Below, one piece after another: positions 18,809 to 31,811 of a stretch of 64,000 nucleotides of DNA. The DNA comes from Acinetobacter equi (GTDB lineage: Bacteria > Pseudomonadota > Gammaproteobacteria > Pseudomonadales > Moraxellaceae), in NCBI RefSeq assembly GCF_001307195.1, contig NZ_CP012808.1:310001-374000 (forward strand). Reading direction: 5' to 3'. The notes beneath the pieces were generated by a model. It ran no database searches and was not told the DNA's origin. It saw only the letters and a list, made by a program, of their open reading frames with translations. The first letter of the stretch is position 1, and the number at the start of each line of letters is the position of its first letter. The translations under genes were made by a program, and so were the position numbers.

Positions 18809-18839
18809 CTAATTCATTAGAGAGAAAATGTATAAAAAA

Positions 18840-19331
18840 TTAAATTGTTAAAACTTTTTCGCCACGTGCAATACCTGATACACCTGAACGTACAACTTCT
18901 AAAATTGTATTTTCAGCTAATGCATCGATAAAGCCATCTAGCTTTTCAGTCGTACCTGCCAATTGAATGGTGTACGTTGTAGGTGTTACATCTACAACTT
19001 GTCCACGAAAAATATCAGCTGTACGTTTGATTTCATCACGAGCAGAACCCAATGCTTTTACTTTAATCAGCATAAGTTCACGTTCAATATGTGCACCCTC
19101 AGACAAATCTACAACTTTCACAACTTCAACAAGCTTGTTTAATTGTTTTGTGATTTGTTCGATTTTATGGTCATCACCATAAGTTGTTAATGTTAAACGA
19201 GATAGTGTTGGGTCTTCTGTTGGTGCTACGTTTAAACTCTCAATGTTATAACCACGTTGAGAAAACAAACCCACCAAACGTGAAAGTGCACCTGCTTCGT
19301 TTTCCATGAGAACTGAAATTATATGTCTCAT
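18840..19331 (-). CDS. ilvH: acetolactate synthase small (regulatory) subunit
   Basis: Regulatory subunit conferring valine feedback on acetohydroxyacid synthase. The 163-residue product has the N-terminal ACT domain ([20 protein letters not shown], residues 3-22, with [10 protein letters not shown]) and the C-terminal ACT-like domain (from about residue 80), the usual length. ATG overlaps the ilvI stop by 4 nt, which couples subunit synthesis. Confidence 0.97.
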   Translation of the reverse strand: MRHIISVLMENEAGALSRLVGLFSQRGYNIESLNVAPTEDPTLSRLTLTTYGDDHKIEQITKQLNKLVEVVKVVDLSEGAHIERELMLIKVKALGSARDEIKRTADIFRGQVVDVTPTTYTIQLAGTTEKLDGFIDALAENTILEVVRSGVSGIARGEKVLTI

Positions 19332-21055
19332 TTCGTGCGCTCCCCTTTAGCCAACCACATATCTTGCATAGATTGACCAGCAATTTGCATTGGGTATACA
19401 TGCTCAGAACGGTCTACCATGACATTAATAAATACGCATTTATCGTTAATCGCCATTGCTTCAGCAAGTTTCGATTCAAGCTCATCTGCATGATCAATTT
19501 GAATACCTACATGACCATAAGCTTCCATCAACTTCGCAAAATCAGGTAATGACTCTACATAAGAACTTGAATGACGACCTTCATAATTCATATCTTGCCA
19601 CTGTTTAACCATACCTAAAGCACGGTTATTTAGGCAAAGAATTTTCACATTTAAGCCATATTGCTTACATGTTGAAAGCTCTTGGATACACATCTGAATT
19701 GATGCTTCACCTGTGATACATACAACTTGTTGATCGGGGAATGCAAGCTTAGCAGCCATAGCATATGGCAAACCAACACCCATTGTGCCAAGACCACCAG
19801 AGTTGATCCATTGACGTGGACGTTTGTACGTATAGTAAAGTGCGCCAAACATTTGGTGTTGACCAACGTCAGACGTAATAATTGCTTCACTATTTGTCAC
19901 TTTATCCAATGCTTCAACTACTTGCTGTGGCTTCATTCCACCATTAGTAGCAGGTTGATATCTCAAACCATGAACTTTACGCCATTCATTAATTTGATCC
20001 CACCATGCAGCAATTTCTTCAGAATTTGGCTTAGAAACATTCATTTGTTTCAATTGCGCCAACATTTCTGTCAATACAGGCTCAACAGCTCCCACAATTG
20101 GGATATGCGCCATAATTGTTTTTGAAATCGTTGCAGGGTCAATATCAATATGAATAACTTTTGCATTTGGACAGAATTTTGCAGGGTTATTCGTTACACG
20201 GTCATCGAAGCGCGCACCTATACACAAAATCACATCTGCATTGTGCATGGTCATATTGGCTTCATAAGTACCATGCATTCCCAACATACCAATAAATTGA
20301 GAATCATCACCAGGGAATGCACCCAAGCCCATCAATGTATTTGTTACTGGGAAGCCAAGAATATGCGCAAGTTCTGTTAATTGTTCAGAAGCATTACCTT
20401 GAACTACACCGCCACCTGAATAAATCACTGGGCGTTTAGCATTCAAAAGCTCATCAATTGCTTTACGAATTTGACCTGAATGACCACGATGCGGTGGTTG
20501 ATAAGAACGCATCTTCACTTTTTCTGGATATTCGTAAGCAAATTTCTCAGCAGGATTAGTTACATCTTTTGGAATATCAACAACAACAGGACCTGGACGA
20601 CCACTTGATGCGATATAGAATGCTTTTTTAATTATTGAGGGAATTTCACTTGCATGACGCACTTGGAAACTATGTTTTACGATTGGGCGAGAAATACCCA
20701 CCATGTCTGTTTCTTGAAATGCATCTTCACCAATTAAATGCGAAGCAACCTGTCCCGACAAAATTACCATCGGGATGGAGTCCATATAGGCTGTTGCAAT
20801 TGGAGTTACTGTATTCGTTGCACCCGGACCAGATGTTACAAGTACAACACCTGTCTTACCTGTCACACGCGAATAGGCATCTGCCATATGTCCAGCAGCT
20901 TGCTCATGACGTACGAGGTAATGGTTAATTTTGTCTTGTCGAAAAAACGCGTCGTAAATATGTAATACAGCGCCGCCTGGATACCCAAAAACATGTTCTA
21001 CGCCTTCGTCCGCTAATGCGCGAACTAGCATGTCACCACCAGATAAAAGTTCCAA
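19328..21055 (-). CDS. ilvI: acetolactate synthase large (catalytic) subunit
   Basis: TPP-dependent acetohydroxyacid synthase, first common step of valine, leucine and isoleucine synthesis. 575 residues. Visible: [14 protein letters not shown] (N-terminal, with [18 protein letters not shown] holding the TPP Glu), [10 protein letters not shown], the central FAD/Rossmann domain with [13 protein letters not shown], and the TPP/Mg motif [18 protein letters not shown] with NNRALGM. The usual GDG of the TPP motif reads GEA here, which is seen in some AHAS proteins. ilvI-ilvH-ilvC run in one direction. Confidence 0.96.
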   Translation of the reverse strand: MELLSGGDMLVRALADEGVEHVFGYPGGAVLHIYDAFFRQDKINHYLVRHEQAAGHMADAYSRVTGKTGVVLVTSGPGATNTVTPIATAYMDSIPMVILSGQVASHLIGEDAFQETDMVGISRPIVKHSFQVRHASEIPSIIKKAFYIASSGRPGPVVVDIPKDVTNPAEKFAYEYPEKVKMRSYQPPHRGHSGQIRKAIDELLNAKRPVIYSGGGVVQGNASEQLTELAHILGFPVTNTLMGLGAFPGDDSQFIGMLGMHGTYEANMTMHNADVILCIGARFDDRVTNNPAKFCPNAKVIHIDIDPATISKTIMAHIPIVGAVEPVLTEMLAQLKQMNVSKPNSEEIAAWWDQINEWRKVHGLRYQPATNGGMKPQQVVEALDKVTNSEAIITSDVGQHQMFGALYYTYKRPRQWINSGGLGTMGVGLPYAMAAKLAFPDQQVVCITGEASIQMCIQELSTCKQYGLNVKILCLNNRALGMVKQWQDMNYEGRHSSSYVESLPDFAKLMEAYGHVGIQIDHADELESKLAEAMAINDKCVFINVMVDRSEHVYPMQIAGQSMQDMWLAKGERTK

Positions 21056-21751
21056 CGTGATTCACCCTGATCTTATCACTGCAAACAAAGTGGAAGGCAC
21101 TTGTGCAGCATTTTCATTAATTCATTGTATGCACTGTTATAGCACACATATTTCCTAGTTTTCATTGCAAAAGGTAAAATTTACGATCTTACTACTGGAT
21201 TAAGTAATACTAGATCTCAAACATATTGGGATAAATATGTTAATAAGCTTTGTACAATTTCTCGGCTAGAGAAGTTGCCCATTGCAAGAGATGACACTTT
21301 ATCGAAGGGTGATCGATGAAAGGCATATAAAACTAAAGACTGCATTTTTGTTGTTTCGACAATCAAAGTCAAGTTCAAAAATTAGCTTTTTACTTATTAT
21401 TTATCCATCACTTAAATTTTAGCCAATGTTTAGTTTCATTTCTCTATTTATAAAATTAAAAATATCGACTTAATACTTGTTTTTAATAAATAAAATAAAA
21501 ATAAGGTATAAAAATTTAATTTCCAACATATAAAAAAAAAGAATAATAAATCTTTAATTTAAAGAAAGTTTTTTATGCAATATTTCCTAAAAAGCCATTT
21601 ATCTCCATTTCAGTTTGATTTTATACTATGCAAATCACGATCAAAAATACAAAGCAAGTCCACTCAAAAACTTATAATTCTTTAATATAAAACAGAAAAA
21701 AACAAATCATAAATTTGTGTTTTATTTAAACCAAAAATAGGAAACAACACC
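21056..21751. other. long intergenic region upstream of ilvI and of the DUF4124 gene
   Basis: 696 bp. It must hold the ilvIHC promoter; an extended -10-like TGCTATAAC read on the minus strand is at about 21136-21143 without a good -35. A small reading frame (21217-21345, minus) is listed separately. The part from 21400 to 21750 is very A/T-rich with no recognisable element beyond TATAAT-like boxes. Confidence 0.5.
21217..21345 (-). CDS. possible 42-residue small protein upstream of ilvI
   Basis: ATG at 21345 to TGA at 21217 encodes a peptide with ordinary, non-A/T-biased composition (MQSLVLYAFHRSPF...SSREIVQSLL...SQYV), unlike the surrounding A/T-rich DNA. The frame stays open 11 codons further upstream through codons for Leu, Thr, Leu, Ile and Val. 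No Shine-Dalgarno is visible. It points toward ilvI, whose ATG lies 160 bp on, so it could be a small protein or an ilv leader. I do not recognise it. Confidence 0.35.
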   Translation of the reverse strand: MQSLVLYAFHRSPFDKVSSLAMGNFSSREIVQSLLTYLSQYV

Positions 21752-22096
21752 ATGAAAATATGCCTTAAAAGACTATGCTGTTTGTCTGTATTTTACTCAC
21801 AAGTCCTTTTCAGCACTACACTTTATGCACAAAGTTTCTACAAGTGGATCGATAAAAATGGTTCAACTCACTACACAAAAACACCACCACCTAAAAATTC
21901 TAAAAATTTAGGACAAGTTGAAACTTATGGATATCGAACATCAACGACGACTCCAACAGATGCTTCATCTGAGTCGGTAACACAAATCACTACACCTGAG
22001 ATATTACCCATACATTCAACAGCCAAAGAGACGCCTACTGTACAAAAAGATATGAAATCACAAGAAACTCATCAAAAACAATCTAGTTTATTGTAA
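21752..22096 (+). CDS. DUF4124-type exported protein
   Basis: 114 residues with an N-terminal signal (about residues 1-26, cleavage after LYA) followed at once by a DUF4124 domain: YKWIDKNGSTHYTKTPPP (about residues 30-47), the W-x-D-x-x-G-x-x-x-Y-T-x-x-P-P pattern. The rest is a Ser/Thr/Pro-rich tail without predicted fold. DUF4124 proteins are small periplasmic proteins of unknown role. A TATAAT-like box lies about 80 bases before the ATG. Stands alone between ilvI (divergent) and leuS (same strand, 116 bp downstream). Confidence 0.8.
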   Translation: MKICLKRLCCLSVFYSQVLFSTTLYAQSFYKWIDKNGSTHYTKTPPPKNSKNLGQVETYGYRTSTTTPTDASSESVTQITTPEILPIHSTAKETPTVQKDMKSQETHQKQSSLL

Positions 22097-22203
22097 TTTC
22101 TAAAAACAATTCATTTTTCCGTTATAAATGCATCGTCAAAATTCACATTTAGATGCATTTTGCGCTATGCTGTGCAACAAACTTTTTTAACCTTTATTCC
22201 TAA

Positions 22204-24834
<2,631 letters not shown>

Positions 24835-24842
24835 TCCCCTAT

Positions 24843-24935
24843 AGCTCCTTCTCTTGCGCCATATATGGCTCAGGGAGAAGGTTAGGATGAGGGTGAGAAT
24901 GAATAACCCTCTCCTAAAAGGCGAGAGAGTCTAAG
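24843..24935. repeat. intergenic repeat-like sequence of the GAGAAGG/GAGGGTGAG type
   Basis: CCTTCTC (24847-24853) and GAGAAGG (24875-24881) form an inverted repeat. It is followed by TTAGGATGAGGGTGAG and CCCTCTCC, the look of the GGAGAGGGTTAGGGTGAGGG family of dispersed extragenic repeats of many gammaproteobacteria. No second copy lies in this window, so the repeat status rests on resemblance. Confidence 0.4.
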
Positions 24936-24957
24936 GATTTCACAATTCACAAACAAT

Positions 24958-24987
24958 GCCCGTTGCCAGCCAACGGGCTTTGACTTT
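24958..24987 (+). terminator. probable leuS terminator
   Basis: GCCCGTTG, loop CCAGC, CAACGGGC (8 bp perfect), followed by TTTGACTTTA, a weak T run. Partial termination would still allow leuS-lptE-holA read-through. Confidence 0.5.
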
Positions 24988-25054
24988 ACAATCGACATTA
25001 TTTTTAAAAAATACACTCAACAACTTGAGACTGTTTATCTTTAGAGGACACCGC

Positions 25055-25588
25055 ATGCATTTAGTTCAACGTGTTGCCGCAGTTATATTGACTTTGGGGC
25101 TAAGTGCTAGCTTAGTAGGATGTGGTTTTCATCTAAAAGGCAAAAGCGTAACTTCTGCTCCTGTACAATATTCAAGAATGTCTATTACTGTTCCAAGTAA
25201 TGCAGAAAATCTAGAAGAAAAATTAGCCCTTTACCTCAGCTCTGCGGGTGTTCAACTCAGTGATGCTCAAGATGCCTATAACTTACGTGTTCTTGAATAT
25301 ACGCCTCACCTTCTACAGCTGTCTGGTACACTGCGTCAAAATGTTTTACGTGTAACTGTAACATTTAGAATTGAAGATGCTGCAGGTAATCCTTTAACAG
25401 ATGAACGTACAATTATGGCAACACGTAGTTATCAATATGATGCTGCAACTGTCAACACAGACAATCTCGAAGAAAAACACTTAAAACAAGTGCTTATTGA
25501 TGATGTTGCACAACAAATTGCACGCCAAATTTCATCAAATCGTTTAGAAACTATTTCTCAACCTACTCAGACTAATCCACAGCAATAA
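25055..25588 (+). CDS. lptE: LPS-assembly lipoprotein LptE
   Basis: Outer-membrane lipoprotein that plugs and assembles LptD, the LPS/LOS translocon. I choose the ATG at 25055 (AGAGGA seven bases upstream), giving a 177-residue protein starting MHLVQRVAAV with lipobox SLVGC and GFHLKG directly after the lipidated Cys, the family hallmark. The frame extends upstream to 24956 but that part crosses the leuS terminator hairpin and spoils the signal. leuS-lptE-holA is the conserved gene order. Confidence 0.94.
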   Translation: MHLVQRVAAVILTLGLSASLVGCGFHLKGKSVTSAPVQYSRMSITVPSNAENLEEKLALYLSSAGVQLSDAQDAYNLRVLEYTPHLLQLSGTLRQNVLRVTVTFRIEDAAGNPLTDERTIMATRSYQYDAATVNTDNLEEKHLKQVLIDDVAQQIARQISSNRLETISQPTQTNPQQ

Positions 25589-25601
25589 CGGTTAATTATT
25601 T

Positions 25602-26591
25602 ATGAAACTTGACTATCTTCAAGCACTTAAACGTGTAAATGATGCCCGTGGTGCTTGGGTGTTGCATGGTCAAGAACCGTTGTTAGAACAAAACTTGCTT
25701 GATGCATTTCGAGCAAGTTGGACAAATCAAGAAATTGAACGCCAACGCTATGAAATTAATAATGTTGGTGATTGGAAAAATGTATTCAATGCATTAAATA
25801 GCTTGTCTCTTTTTTCCAATCAATTGGCTATAGAAGCGCATGGTAATATTAAACCCGATGCAAGTGGTTTAAAAGAACTGAATAACTATTTGCAGCATAA
25901 TGAACAAAATTTGCTTTTGATTATTATGCCCAAGCAAGATAGTAACAGCTTAAAATCTAATTTTTTCAAAACTATCGATGCTAATGGCGTTAATGTCGCA
26001 TTAACTGCAAACTACCCTAAAGATCGGCAACAAATTCTAGCAGTTGAAGCAGAAAAATTAGGAATTAAACTCGCCAATGATGCATGGAAATGGTTAGAAC
26101 AACATCATGAGCATAATTTACTTGCCGCAAAAAATAGTCTCATGCGTGTGAGTGATACATTCCCTGATATTGAATTAATCCAAATTGAACACCTATATTC
26201 ATGCCTACAAGATCAGTCTCGTTATACAACTTATGATTTAAATGATGCAGTGTTGCAAGGTAATTTATCTCAATCTATTAAAATTTATCAATATTTAATT
26301 GCATCTGGCGAACCAATGACACTTGTGTTGTGGAGCATTAGTAAAGAAATGCGCTTGCTCATGCAATTATTTGAGCAACCACATCACGCAGATAAACTTG
26401 GAATATGGAAAACCAAAATTAGTCTGTATCAGCAAGCTTTAAGACGTTTAAATCCAAATAGTTTTTTAACTTGGCCTGATCTGCTTTTACGTATTGATGC
26501 TTCTATTAAAGGTCTTGGACATGAAAATCCAGAACACTTATTACAGCAAGCAATCGCAAGCTTATGTGGTAAACCATTATTCATAAATTAA
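25602..26591 (+). CDS. holA: DNA polymerase III subunit delta
   Basis: Clamp-loader subunit that opens the beta clamp. 329 residues, typical length. N-terminal part has WVLHGQEPLLEQNLLDAFR (about residues 18-36), resembling the delta Walker-A-less ATPase-like domain, then LSLFSNQLAIEAH and a C-terminal helical collar (about 215-325). It lies 13 bp after lptE, as in other gammaproteobacteria. Confidence 0.94.
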   Translation: MKLDYLQALKRVNDARGAWVLHGQEPLLEQNLLDAFRASWTNQEIERQRYEINNVGDWKNVFNALNSLSLFSNQLAIEAHGNIKPDASGLKELNNYLQHNEQNLLLIIMPKQDSNSLKSNFFKTIDANGVNVALTANYPKDRQQILAVEAEKLGIKLANDAWKWLEQHHEHNLLAAKNSLMRVSDTFPDIELIQIEHLYSCLQDQSRYTTYDLNDAVLQGNLSQSIKIYQYLIASGEPMTLVLWSISKEMRLLMQLFEQPHHADKLGIWKTKISLYQQALRRLNPNSFLTWPDLLLRIDASIKGLGHENPEHLLQQAIASLCGKPLFIN

Positions 26592-26718
26592 TGATCGAAA
26601 TTTATCTCAAATAAAGAAATGTTAATCATTCTTATTTATCAAAAAATATTCACACTTTATCCGTAATTCGATTTTATAATTACATTCAATTTCTTCTACT
26701 ATTAGCAATGCCCTGCCC

Positions 26719-28074
26719 ATGCCAAAAATAAAATCGACTAAATTCATCGTGGCCACTCTCTGTGCATTAGCAATTGCCGCTGCTGCATGGTACTTTTTTA
26801 AACCAAAAGAGGAACAACCCCAATACATCACAGCAGATGTTACTTATGGTGATATCGAAAACTCTGTACTGGCAACTGGTGTACTCGAAGCAACAAAAAT
26901 GGTCAGCGTTGGTGCTCAGGTTTCAGGTCAAGTCAAAAAAATGTATGTACAACTTGGCGACCAAGTTAAAGCTGGACAACTTATTGCACAAATTGACTCT
27001 GTACGACAAGAGAATGACTTAAAAACAGCTGAAGCAAGTATTAAAAATCAACAAGCTCAACTTGCTGTTAGACAAGCAAATCTTGCAAAAGTTGAAGCAG
27101 AATATAATCGACAAAAAGCAATGTATGCGAAAGATGCTACATCTCGTGCAGACTTAGAATCAGCATTAGCAAGCTATAAAACAGCGCAAGCTGAAATTGC
27201 TGCAATTAATGCACAAATTGAACAATCTCGGTTAACACTTTCTACAGCAAAAGAAGATTTAAGCTATACCCGTATTGTTGCCCCAATGGATGGCACAATT
27301 GTGGCGATTGTGACTGAAGAAGGTCAAACGGTTAACGCAAATCAAAGTGCACCAACAATTGTTAAACTTGCTCAGCTTGACACAATGTCTGTAAAAGCAG
27401 AAGTTTCTGAAGCAGATGTCATGAAAGTTGAAAAAGGACAAACTGTATATTTCACGACTCTAGGAAATAACGAGAAAAAACACTACGCTAAATTACGCCA
27501 AGTTGAACCTGCACCAAGTTCAATCAATACAGAGTCCAACAATACATCTTCTTCGTCTTCAAACTCTGCTGTGTATTACAACGCTCTGTTTGATATTCCA
27601 AATGAAGATGGCAAATTACGTATTGATATGACAGCACAAGTTTATATTATTTTAAGCGAAGCAAGAAATGTCTTAACTATTCCAGCTTCAGCAGTACAAA
27701 GTTCGAATCGCCCTCAACGTAAACGTGATCCAAATGCTACTGGAGATGCTCCGCGTGATGATCGCCCTACTGGTGATCGAGCTGCATCAGACCGTCCTGA
27801 AGGTGATCGTCCTAAGCGTCTTGAATTAACTGATGTTGAAAAAACTCTAATCGATCAAGGTAAAGCCTCTATGGGCATGGTTCGTGTACTACAAGCAGAT
27901 GGTACTGTAAAACCAACACCTGTATTACTTGGACTAAATAACCGTGTCACTGTACAAGTATTGCGTGGCTTAAAAGAAGGTCAAAAAGTAGTGATTGCTG
28001 ATGGTTCTGATTCAAGCAATGACGCCTCAAAACGTAATCGTGCTGGTGCCGGTGGCCCATCAATGAGAATGTAA
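26719..28074 (+). CDS. macA: MacA-type periplasmic adaptor of an ABC efflux pump
   Basis: Membrane-fusion protein joining the MacB transporter to an outer-membrane channel; exports macrolides and possibly other compounds. 451 residues: membrane anchor (about residues 9-27), lipoyl/HlyD domains ([20 protein letters not shown], about 61-80), a long coiled-coil hairpin (about 98-180), beta-barrel and MP domains. Two low-complexity insertions stand out: a Ser/Asn run (about 270-282) and a strongly charged Arg/Asp-rich segment (about 328-370) before the last domain. TATAAT lies at 26675-26680. Three genes, spaced 2 and 9 bp, form the operon macA-macB-outer membrane channel. Confidence 0.95.
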   Translation: MPKIKSTKFIVATLCALAIAAAAWYFFKPKEEQPQYITADVTYGDIENSVLATGVLEATKMVSVGAQVSGQVKKMYVQLGDQVKAGQLIAQIDSVRQENDLKTAEASIKNQQAQLAVRQANLAKVEAEYNRQKAMYAKDATSRADLESALASYKTAQAEIAAINAQIEQSRLTLSTAKEDLSYTRIVAPMDGTIVAIVTEEGQTVNANQSAPTIVKLAQLDTMSVKAEVSEADVMKVEKGQTVYFTTLGNNEKKHYAKLRQVEPAPSSINTESNNTSSSSSNSAVYYNALFDIPNEDGKLRIDMTAQVYIILSEARNVLTIPASAVQSSNRPQRKRDPNATGDAPRDDRPTGDRAASDRPEGDRPKRLELTDVEKTLIDQGKASMGMVRVLQADGTVKPTPVLLGLNNRVTVQVLRGLKEGQKVVIADGSDSSNDASKRNRAGAGGPSMRM

Positions 28075-28076
28075 TC

Positions 28077-30056
28077 ATGACTCAGACTCAAAAACCTTTA
28101 TTAGAGGTAAAGAATCTGACACGTGAATTTCCCGCTGGTGAAAGTACGGTTCAGATTCTAAAAGGCATCAACCTTGAAATTTATCCTGGAGAATTGGTTG
28201 CGATTGTCGGTCAATCAGGCTCTGGTAAATCGACCTTAATGAACATCTTAGGCTGCTTAGATCAGCCTACCAATGGTAGCTACAAAGTAAGCGGGCGTGA
28301 AACTCGTGAACTTGAACCTGATGATTTAGCCCAACTTCGTCGTGAATATTTTGGTTTTATTTTCCAGCGTTATCACTTACTGGGTGACTTAAATGCAGCA
28401 GGTAATGTTGAAGTTCCTGCCATTTATGCCGGTGCTGATTCAACAGAACGCCATGACCGAGCTGTTAAATTACTGACTGACTTAGGCTTGTCAGATAAAA
28501 CACAAAATAAACCAAGCCAACTTTCTGGTGGTCAGCAACAACGTGTATCCATTGCACGTGCATTAATGAATGGTGGTGATGTCATTCTTGCCGATGAACC
28601 AACAGGTGCATTGGACAAAAATAGTGGTATTGAAGTCATGCGTATTTTACGTGAACTCAATGCCAAAGGTCATACTATTATTTTAGTTACACATGATCAT
28701 AATGTTGCAAAAAATGCGACACGTATTATTGAGATCAGTGATGGTAATATTATTTCTGACCTACCTAACACTCCAGAAAATAATGATAATCCTTTAGAAA
28801 AACAGGAATTAGTCCGTCCATTACAGAAGAAAACTTCTGCTTGGCGCTCTGCATTTGACCGTTTAGGTGAAGCTTTCCGTATGGCTTTACTGGCAATGAA
28901 TGCTCATCGCATGCGTACCTTCCTAACAATGTTAGGTATTATTATTGGTATTGCTTCAGTGGTGTCGGTAGTCGCCCTAGGTAATGGCTCACAAAAGCAA
29001 ATTTTAGAAAACATTAGTAGCCTCGGCACCAACACAATTACAGTGTATCAAGGGCGTGGCTTTGGTGATAATTCCCGAGCCTCACAAGTTAAAACACTTA
29101 TTCCAGCAGATTCAGATGCGCTAACTGAGCAACCTTATGTAGATGGTGCATCCCCTGTGGTGACAACGAATTTAACAGTTCGTTATAAAGATACTGAAGC
29201 ATCTGCAACAATTAATGGCGTTGGTGAAGACTTTTTCTATGTCCGTGGTTTAACTTTTAAATCGGGTCAACCTTTTGATCGCACAAGTGTTATTGAACAG
29301 GCTCAAGATGCAGTCATCGATACCAATACACAAAAGACATTCTTTGCAGATGGTACTGATCCTGTGGGACAAGTGATTCTCTTAGGTAGTGTACCTACAC
29401 GTATTATTGGGGTTATTGATGCACAAAAAGGCATGATGGGAAATTCAGATAGTTTAAATATTTATCTCCCCTATTCAACCGTCATGAGTCGTATGTTAGG
29501 GCAATCGAATGTACGTAGCATTATTGTTCGTGTAAAAGATGAGTACTCCAGTACTGTAGCTGAAAATGCCATTTTAAGTTTACTGGAACAACGTCATGGT
29601 GCTCAGGATGTCTTTACCCAAAACTCAGACAGTATTCGTGAAACGATTCAACAAACTACAGCAACTATGACCTTATTAGTCTCTGCGATTGCAGTGATTT
29701 CATTAGTTGTCGGTGGTATTGGTGTAATGAATATTATGCTCGTGTCTGTAACTGAACGAACCCAAGAAATTGGTGTACGTATGGCTGTAGGTGCTAGACA
29801 AAGTGACATCTTACAACAATTCCTCATTGAAGCTGTTTTGGTCTGCATTTTGGGTGGTATTTTAGGTGTTCTCCTTTCTCTTGGAATTGGACAATTATTT
29901 AGTAAATTTGCAAGTGGAACATTCCAGATGGATTATTCAACAACCTCAATTGTTGCAGCCTTTGTATGTTCAAGCTTAATTGGTATTGTCTTTGGCTTTA
30001 TTCCTGCACGTAATGCAGCACGTTTAAATCCAGTCGATGCACTGTCTAGAGAATAG
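28077..30056 (+). CDS. macB: macrolide export ATP-binding/permease protein MacB
   Basis: Non-canonical ABC transporter: N-terminal ATPase, four membrane segments and a large periplasmic domain. In 659 residues: Walker [10 protein letters not shown] (about 42-50), signature LSGGQQQR (about 147-154), Walker [13 protein letters not shown] (about 165-176), H-loop THD; membrane segment near residue 280 ([17 protein letters not shown]), periplasmic MacB domain (about 300-530) and three C-terminal FtsX-like segments (about 535-650). Starts two bases after the macA stop, with overlapping translation likely. Confidence 0.97.
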   Translation: MTQTQKPLLEVKNLTREFPAGESTVQILKGINLEIYPGELVAIVGQSGSGKSTLMNILGCLDQPTNGSYKVSGRETRELEPDDLAQLRREYFGFIFQRYHLLGDLNAAGNVEVPAIYAGADSTERHDRAVKLLTDLGLSDKTQNKPSQLSGGQQQRVSIARALMNGGDVILADEPTGALDKNSGIEVMRILRELNAKGHTIILVTHDHNVAKNATRIIEISDGNIISDLPNTPENNDNPLEKQELVRPLQKKTSAWRSAFDRLGEAFRMALLAMNAHRMRTFLTMLGIIIGIASVVSVVALGNGSQKQILENISSLGTNTITVYQGRGFGDNSRASQVKTLIPADSDALTEQPYVDGASPVVTTNLTVRYKDTEASATINGVGEDFFYVRGLTFKSGQPFDRTSVIEQAQDAVIDTNTQKTFFADGTDPVGQVILLGSVPTRIIGVIDAQKGMMGNSDSLNIYLPYSTVMSRMLGQSNVRSIIVRVKDEYSSTVAENAILSLLEQRHGAQDVFTQNSDSIRETIQQTTATMTLLVSAIAVISLVVGGIGVMNIMLVSVTERTQEIGVRMAVGARQSDILQQFLIEAVLVCILGGILGVLLSLGIGQLFSKFASGTFQMDYSTTSIVAAFVCSSLIGIVFGFIPARNAARLNPVDALSRE

Positions 30057-30065
30057 GAAAATCTT

Positions 30066-31475
30066 ATGCAATTTAAATTAAATCGTCTTGCAGGTGCCCT
30101 GATTCTAAGCAGTTCTTTGATTGGATGTGCAGCTATTGTCAAAACACCATATGAAGCGCCAGCGGTCAATGTACCGACTAATTTTGAATATGCTCAAAAA
30201 AAGAATCAGCAAATTTATGCCGATGCTTATGCAGATCAATGGTGGACATTGTTTAATGATGCCGAGCTGAATCAATTGGTTAATCAAGTGATTAATGCCA
30301 ATGCAGATTTAGCTGTGGCAGGATTAAATATTCGTCAAGCCATGTTACAAGCTGGTTTAGCCAAAGACCGCCAAGGTTTACGTGTAAACTCAAGTGCTTC
30401 TACAGGTCATAACTTCGATTTACACTCAGGAGATTCAAGTGACCGAGGTATGTCAGTCAGTGCGGGTGTAAGTTATGAGCTAGACTTATTTGGTCGCTTA
30501 GCGAGCCAAACTGAAGCTGCAAAATGGGAAGCCTTAGCAACCGAGCAAGATTTACAAGCAACGGCACAAAGTTTAATTGGAACCACTGCCAATGTATATT
30601 GGCAATTGGGCTACTTAAATGAACGTTATGCTGTAGCAGAACAAAATCTTGCGAGTACACAACAAACTTATAATTTGGTACAAGCACAATATAAATTAGG
30701 TGCTGTTTCAGGTTTAGATTTAACGCAAGCAGAGCAATCTGTTCAAAGTCAAAAAGCAACATTAAGCCAAATTGACCAGCAAAAAGTAGAAACCCGTACA
30801 GCACTTGCTGTATTGCTCAATCAGCCTATACAACAACTTAATGTTGCTGAGCCTCAACGTTTACCACAGATTGCCCTACCAGAAATTGCGGCAGGTTTAC
30901 CTGCTGAATTATTGTCACGTCGCCCTGATTTAAAAGCCAATGAATTACGTTTACGTCGTGCACTTGCCAATAAAGATGCAACAAAGGCGAGTTACTACCC
31001 ATCTATCAGTTTAACGGGTAATTTAGGTGCTTCGAGTGTGTCACTCACCGACTTACTTAAAAATCCTGCTTTAACTTTAGGGGCAAATTTAAGTCTTCCT
31101 TTTTTACAATATAATGATATGAAAAAGGATATTGCGATTAGCAATATAGATTATGAAAAAGCCATTATTCAGTATCGTCAAACCTTATATCAAGCCTTTG
31201 CAGATGTTGAAAATGCACTATCAAATCGGATAGAGTTAAATAAGCAAGTACGCTTACAAGAACGTAATGCACAGTTAGCTGAAAAAACAGAAAGTTTGAC
31301 TCGTGTGCGTTATCAATACGGTGCAATTGCATTAAAGAATTTGTTAGATGCGCAAGAAACCACACGTAATGCACGTATGTCTTTATTACAAACCAAGCAA
31401 AATCAATACAATGCTTATGTCACGTTAATGCAAGCTTTGGGTGGTAGTCCAATTCAAAGTATGTCTGAACAATAA
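30066..31475 (+). CDS. outer membrane efflux lipoprotein (NodT/OprM family), partner of MacAB
   Basis: Outer-membrane channel that completes the tripartite pump. 469 residues with lipoprotein signal and lipobox LIGC (Cys about residue 21) and the duplicated TolC/OEP domain: QWWTLFNDAELNQLVNQVI (about 57-75), LDLFGR, VSGLDLTQAEQ and LLSRRPDLKANE (about 285-296), ASYYPSISLTG. Distance to macB is 9 bp, same strand. NodT-type lipidated channel rather than TolC proper. Acinetobacter literature calls this third gene tolC-like; I leave the symbol open. Confidence 0.92.
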   Translation: MQFKLNRLAGALILSSSLIGCAAIVKTPYEAPAVNVPTNFEYAQKKNQQIYADAYADQWWTLFNDAELNQLVNQVINANADLAVAGLNIRQAMLQAGLAKDRQGLRVNSSASTGHNFDLHSGDSSDRGMSVSAGVSYELDLFGRLASQTEAAKWEALATEQDLQATAQSLIGTTANVYWQLGYLNERYAVAEQNLASTQQTYNLVQAQYKLGAVSGLDLTQAEQSVQSQKATLSQIDQQKVETRTALAVLLNQPIQQLNVAEPQRLPQIALPEIAAGLPAELLSRRPDLKANELRLRRALANKDATKASYYPSISLTGNLGASSVSLTDLLKNPALTLGANLSLPFLQYNDMKKDIAISNIDYEKAIIQYRQTLYQAFADVENALSNRIELNKQVRLQERNAQLAEKTESLTRVRYQYGAIALKNLLDAQETTRNARMSLLQTKQNQYNAYVTLMQALGGSPIQSMSEQ

Positions 31476-31478
31476 AAG

Positions 31479-31500
31479 AAGCCCGAAAGGGCTTTTTTAA
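31479..31500 (+). terminator. intrinsic terminator of the macAB operon
   Basis: AAGCCC, GAAA tetraloop, GGGCTT, then T run; begins three bases after the last stop. Confidence 0.9.
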
Positions 31501-31593
31501 TATCTACTCAAATGTATTCAGTTTTAATTATTTATCCTTCATTTCAAAGATTGTAAATTCAAAATTTTCTTTATAAATAATTTTTTCAGGGCG

Positions 31594-31811
31594 TTATTTA
31601 TCCATTTTATTTTTTCGAATCACATCTTCATACCATTTAGGTAAAGGCTTAAGATTTAGTAAAATTCGTCTCGCAATAAAGTTCATAAGATCAAATGAAT
31701 ATACAAAAAAGTAAGTACCCAATTATTATGATAAATAATGAGATACGGTCTCCATGTTTCTTTAAAAATATCATAGCCAAATAAATGCTTTTTTATTTTA
31801 GACTTAATCAT
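31594..31811 (-). pseudogene. remnant C-terminus of a DUF6708-like immunity gene
   Basis: A frame from ATG at 31811 (overlapping the stop of the upstream gene by 8 nt) runs for about 30 codons (…FKETWRPYLIIYHNNW) and then changes frame near a six-T run (31700-31711, read on the minus strand); the other frame gives NFIARRILLNLKPLPKW and ends at a TAA at 31594-31596. One extra T would make a continuous 72-residue piece. Its end resembles the C-termini of the three DUF6708-like proteins upstream (aromatic/hydrophobic segment, then ARR, then PxW/IP). Only the last part of the domain is left. Confidence 0.55.

Noticed and set aside
21752..22096. DUF4124 protein as a leuS leader
   Set aside because: It has its own signal peptide and domain and a gap of 116 bp; a normal gene explains it.
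24956..25054. Longer start for lptE
   Set aside because: It would begin inside the leuS terminator hairpin and place 33 residues before the lipoprotein signal; the ATG at 25055 has a ribosome-binding site.
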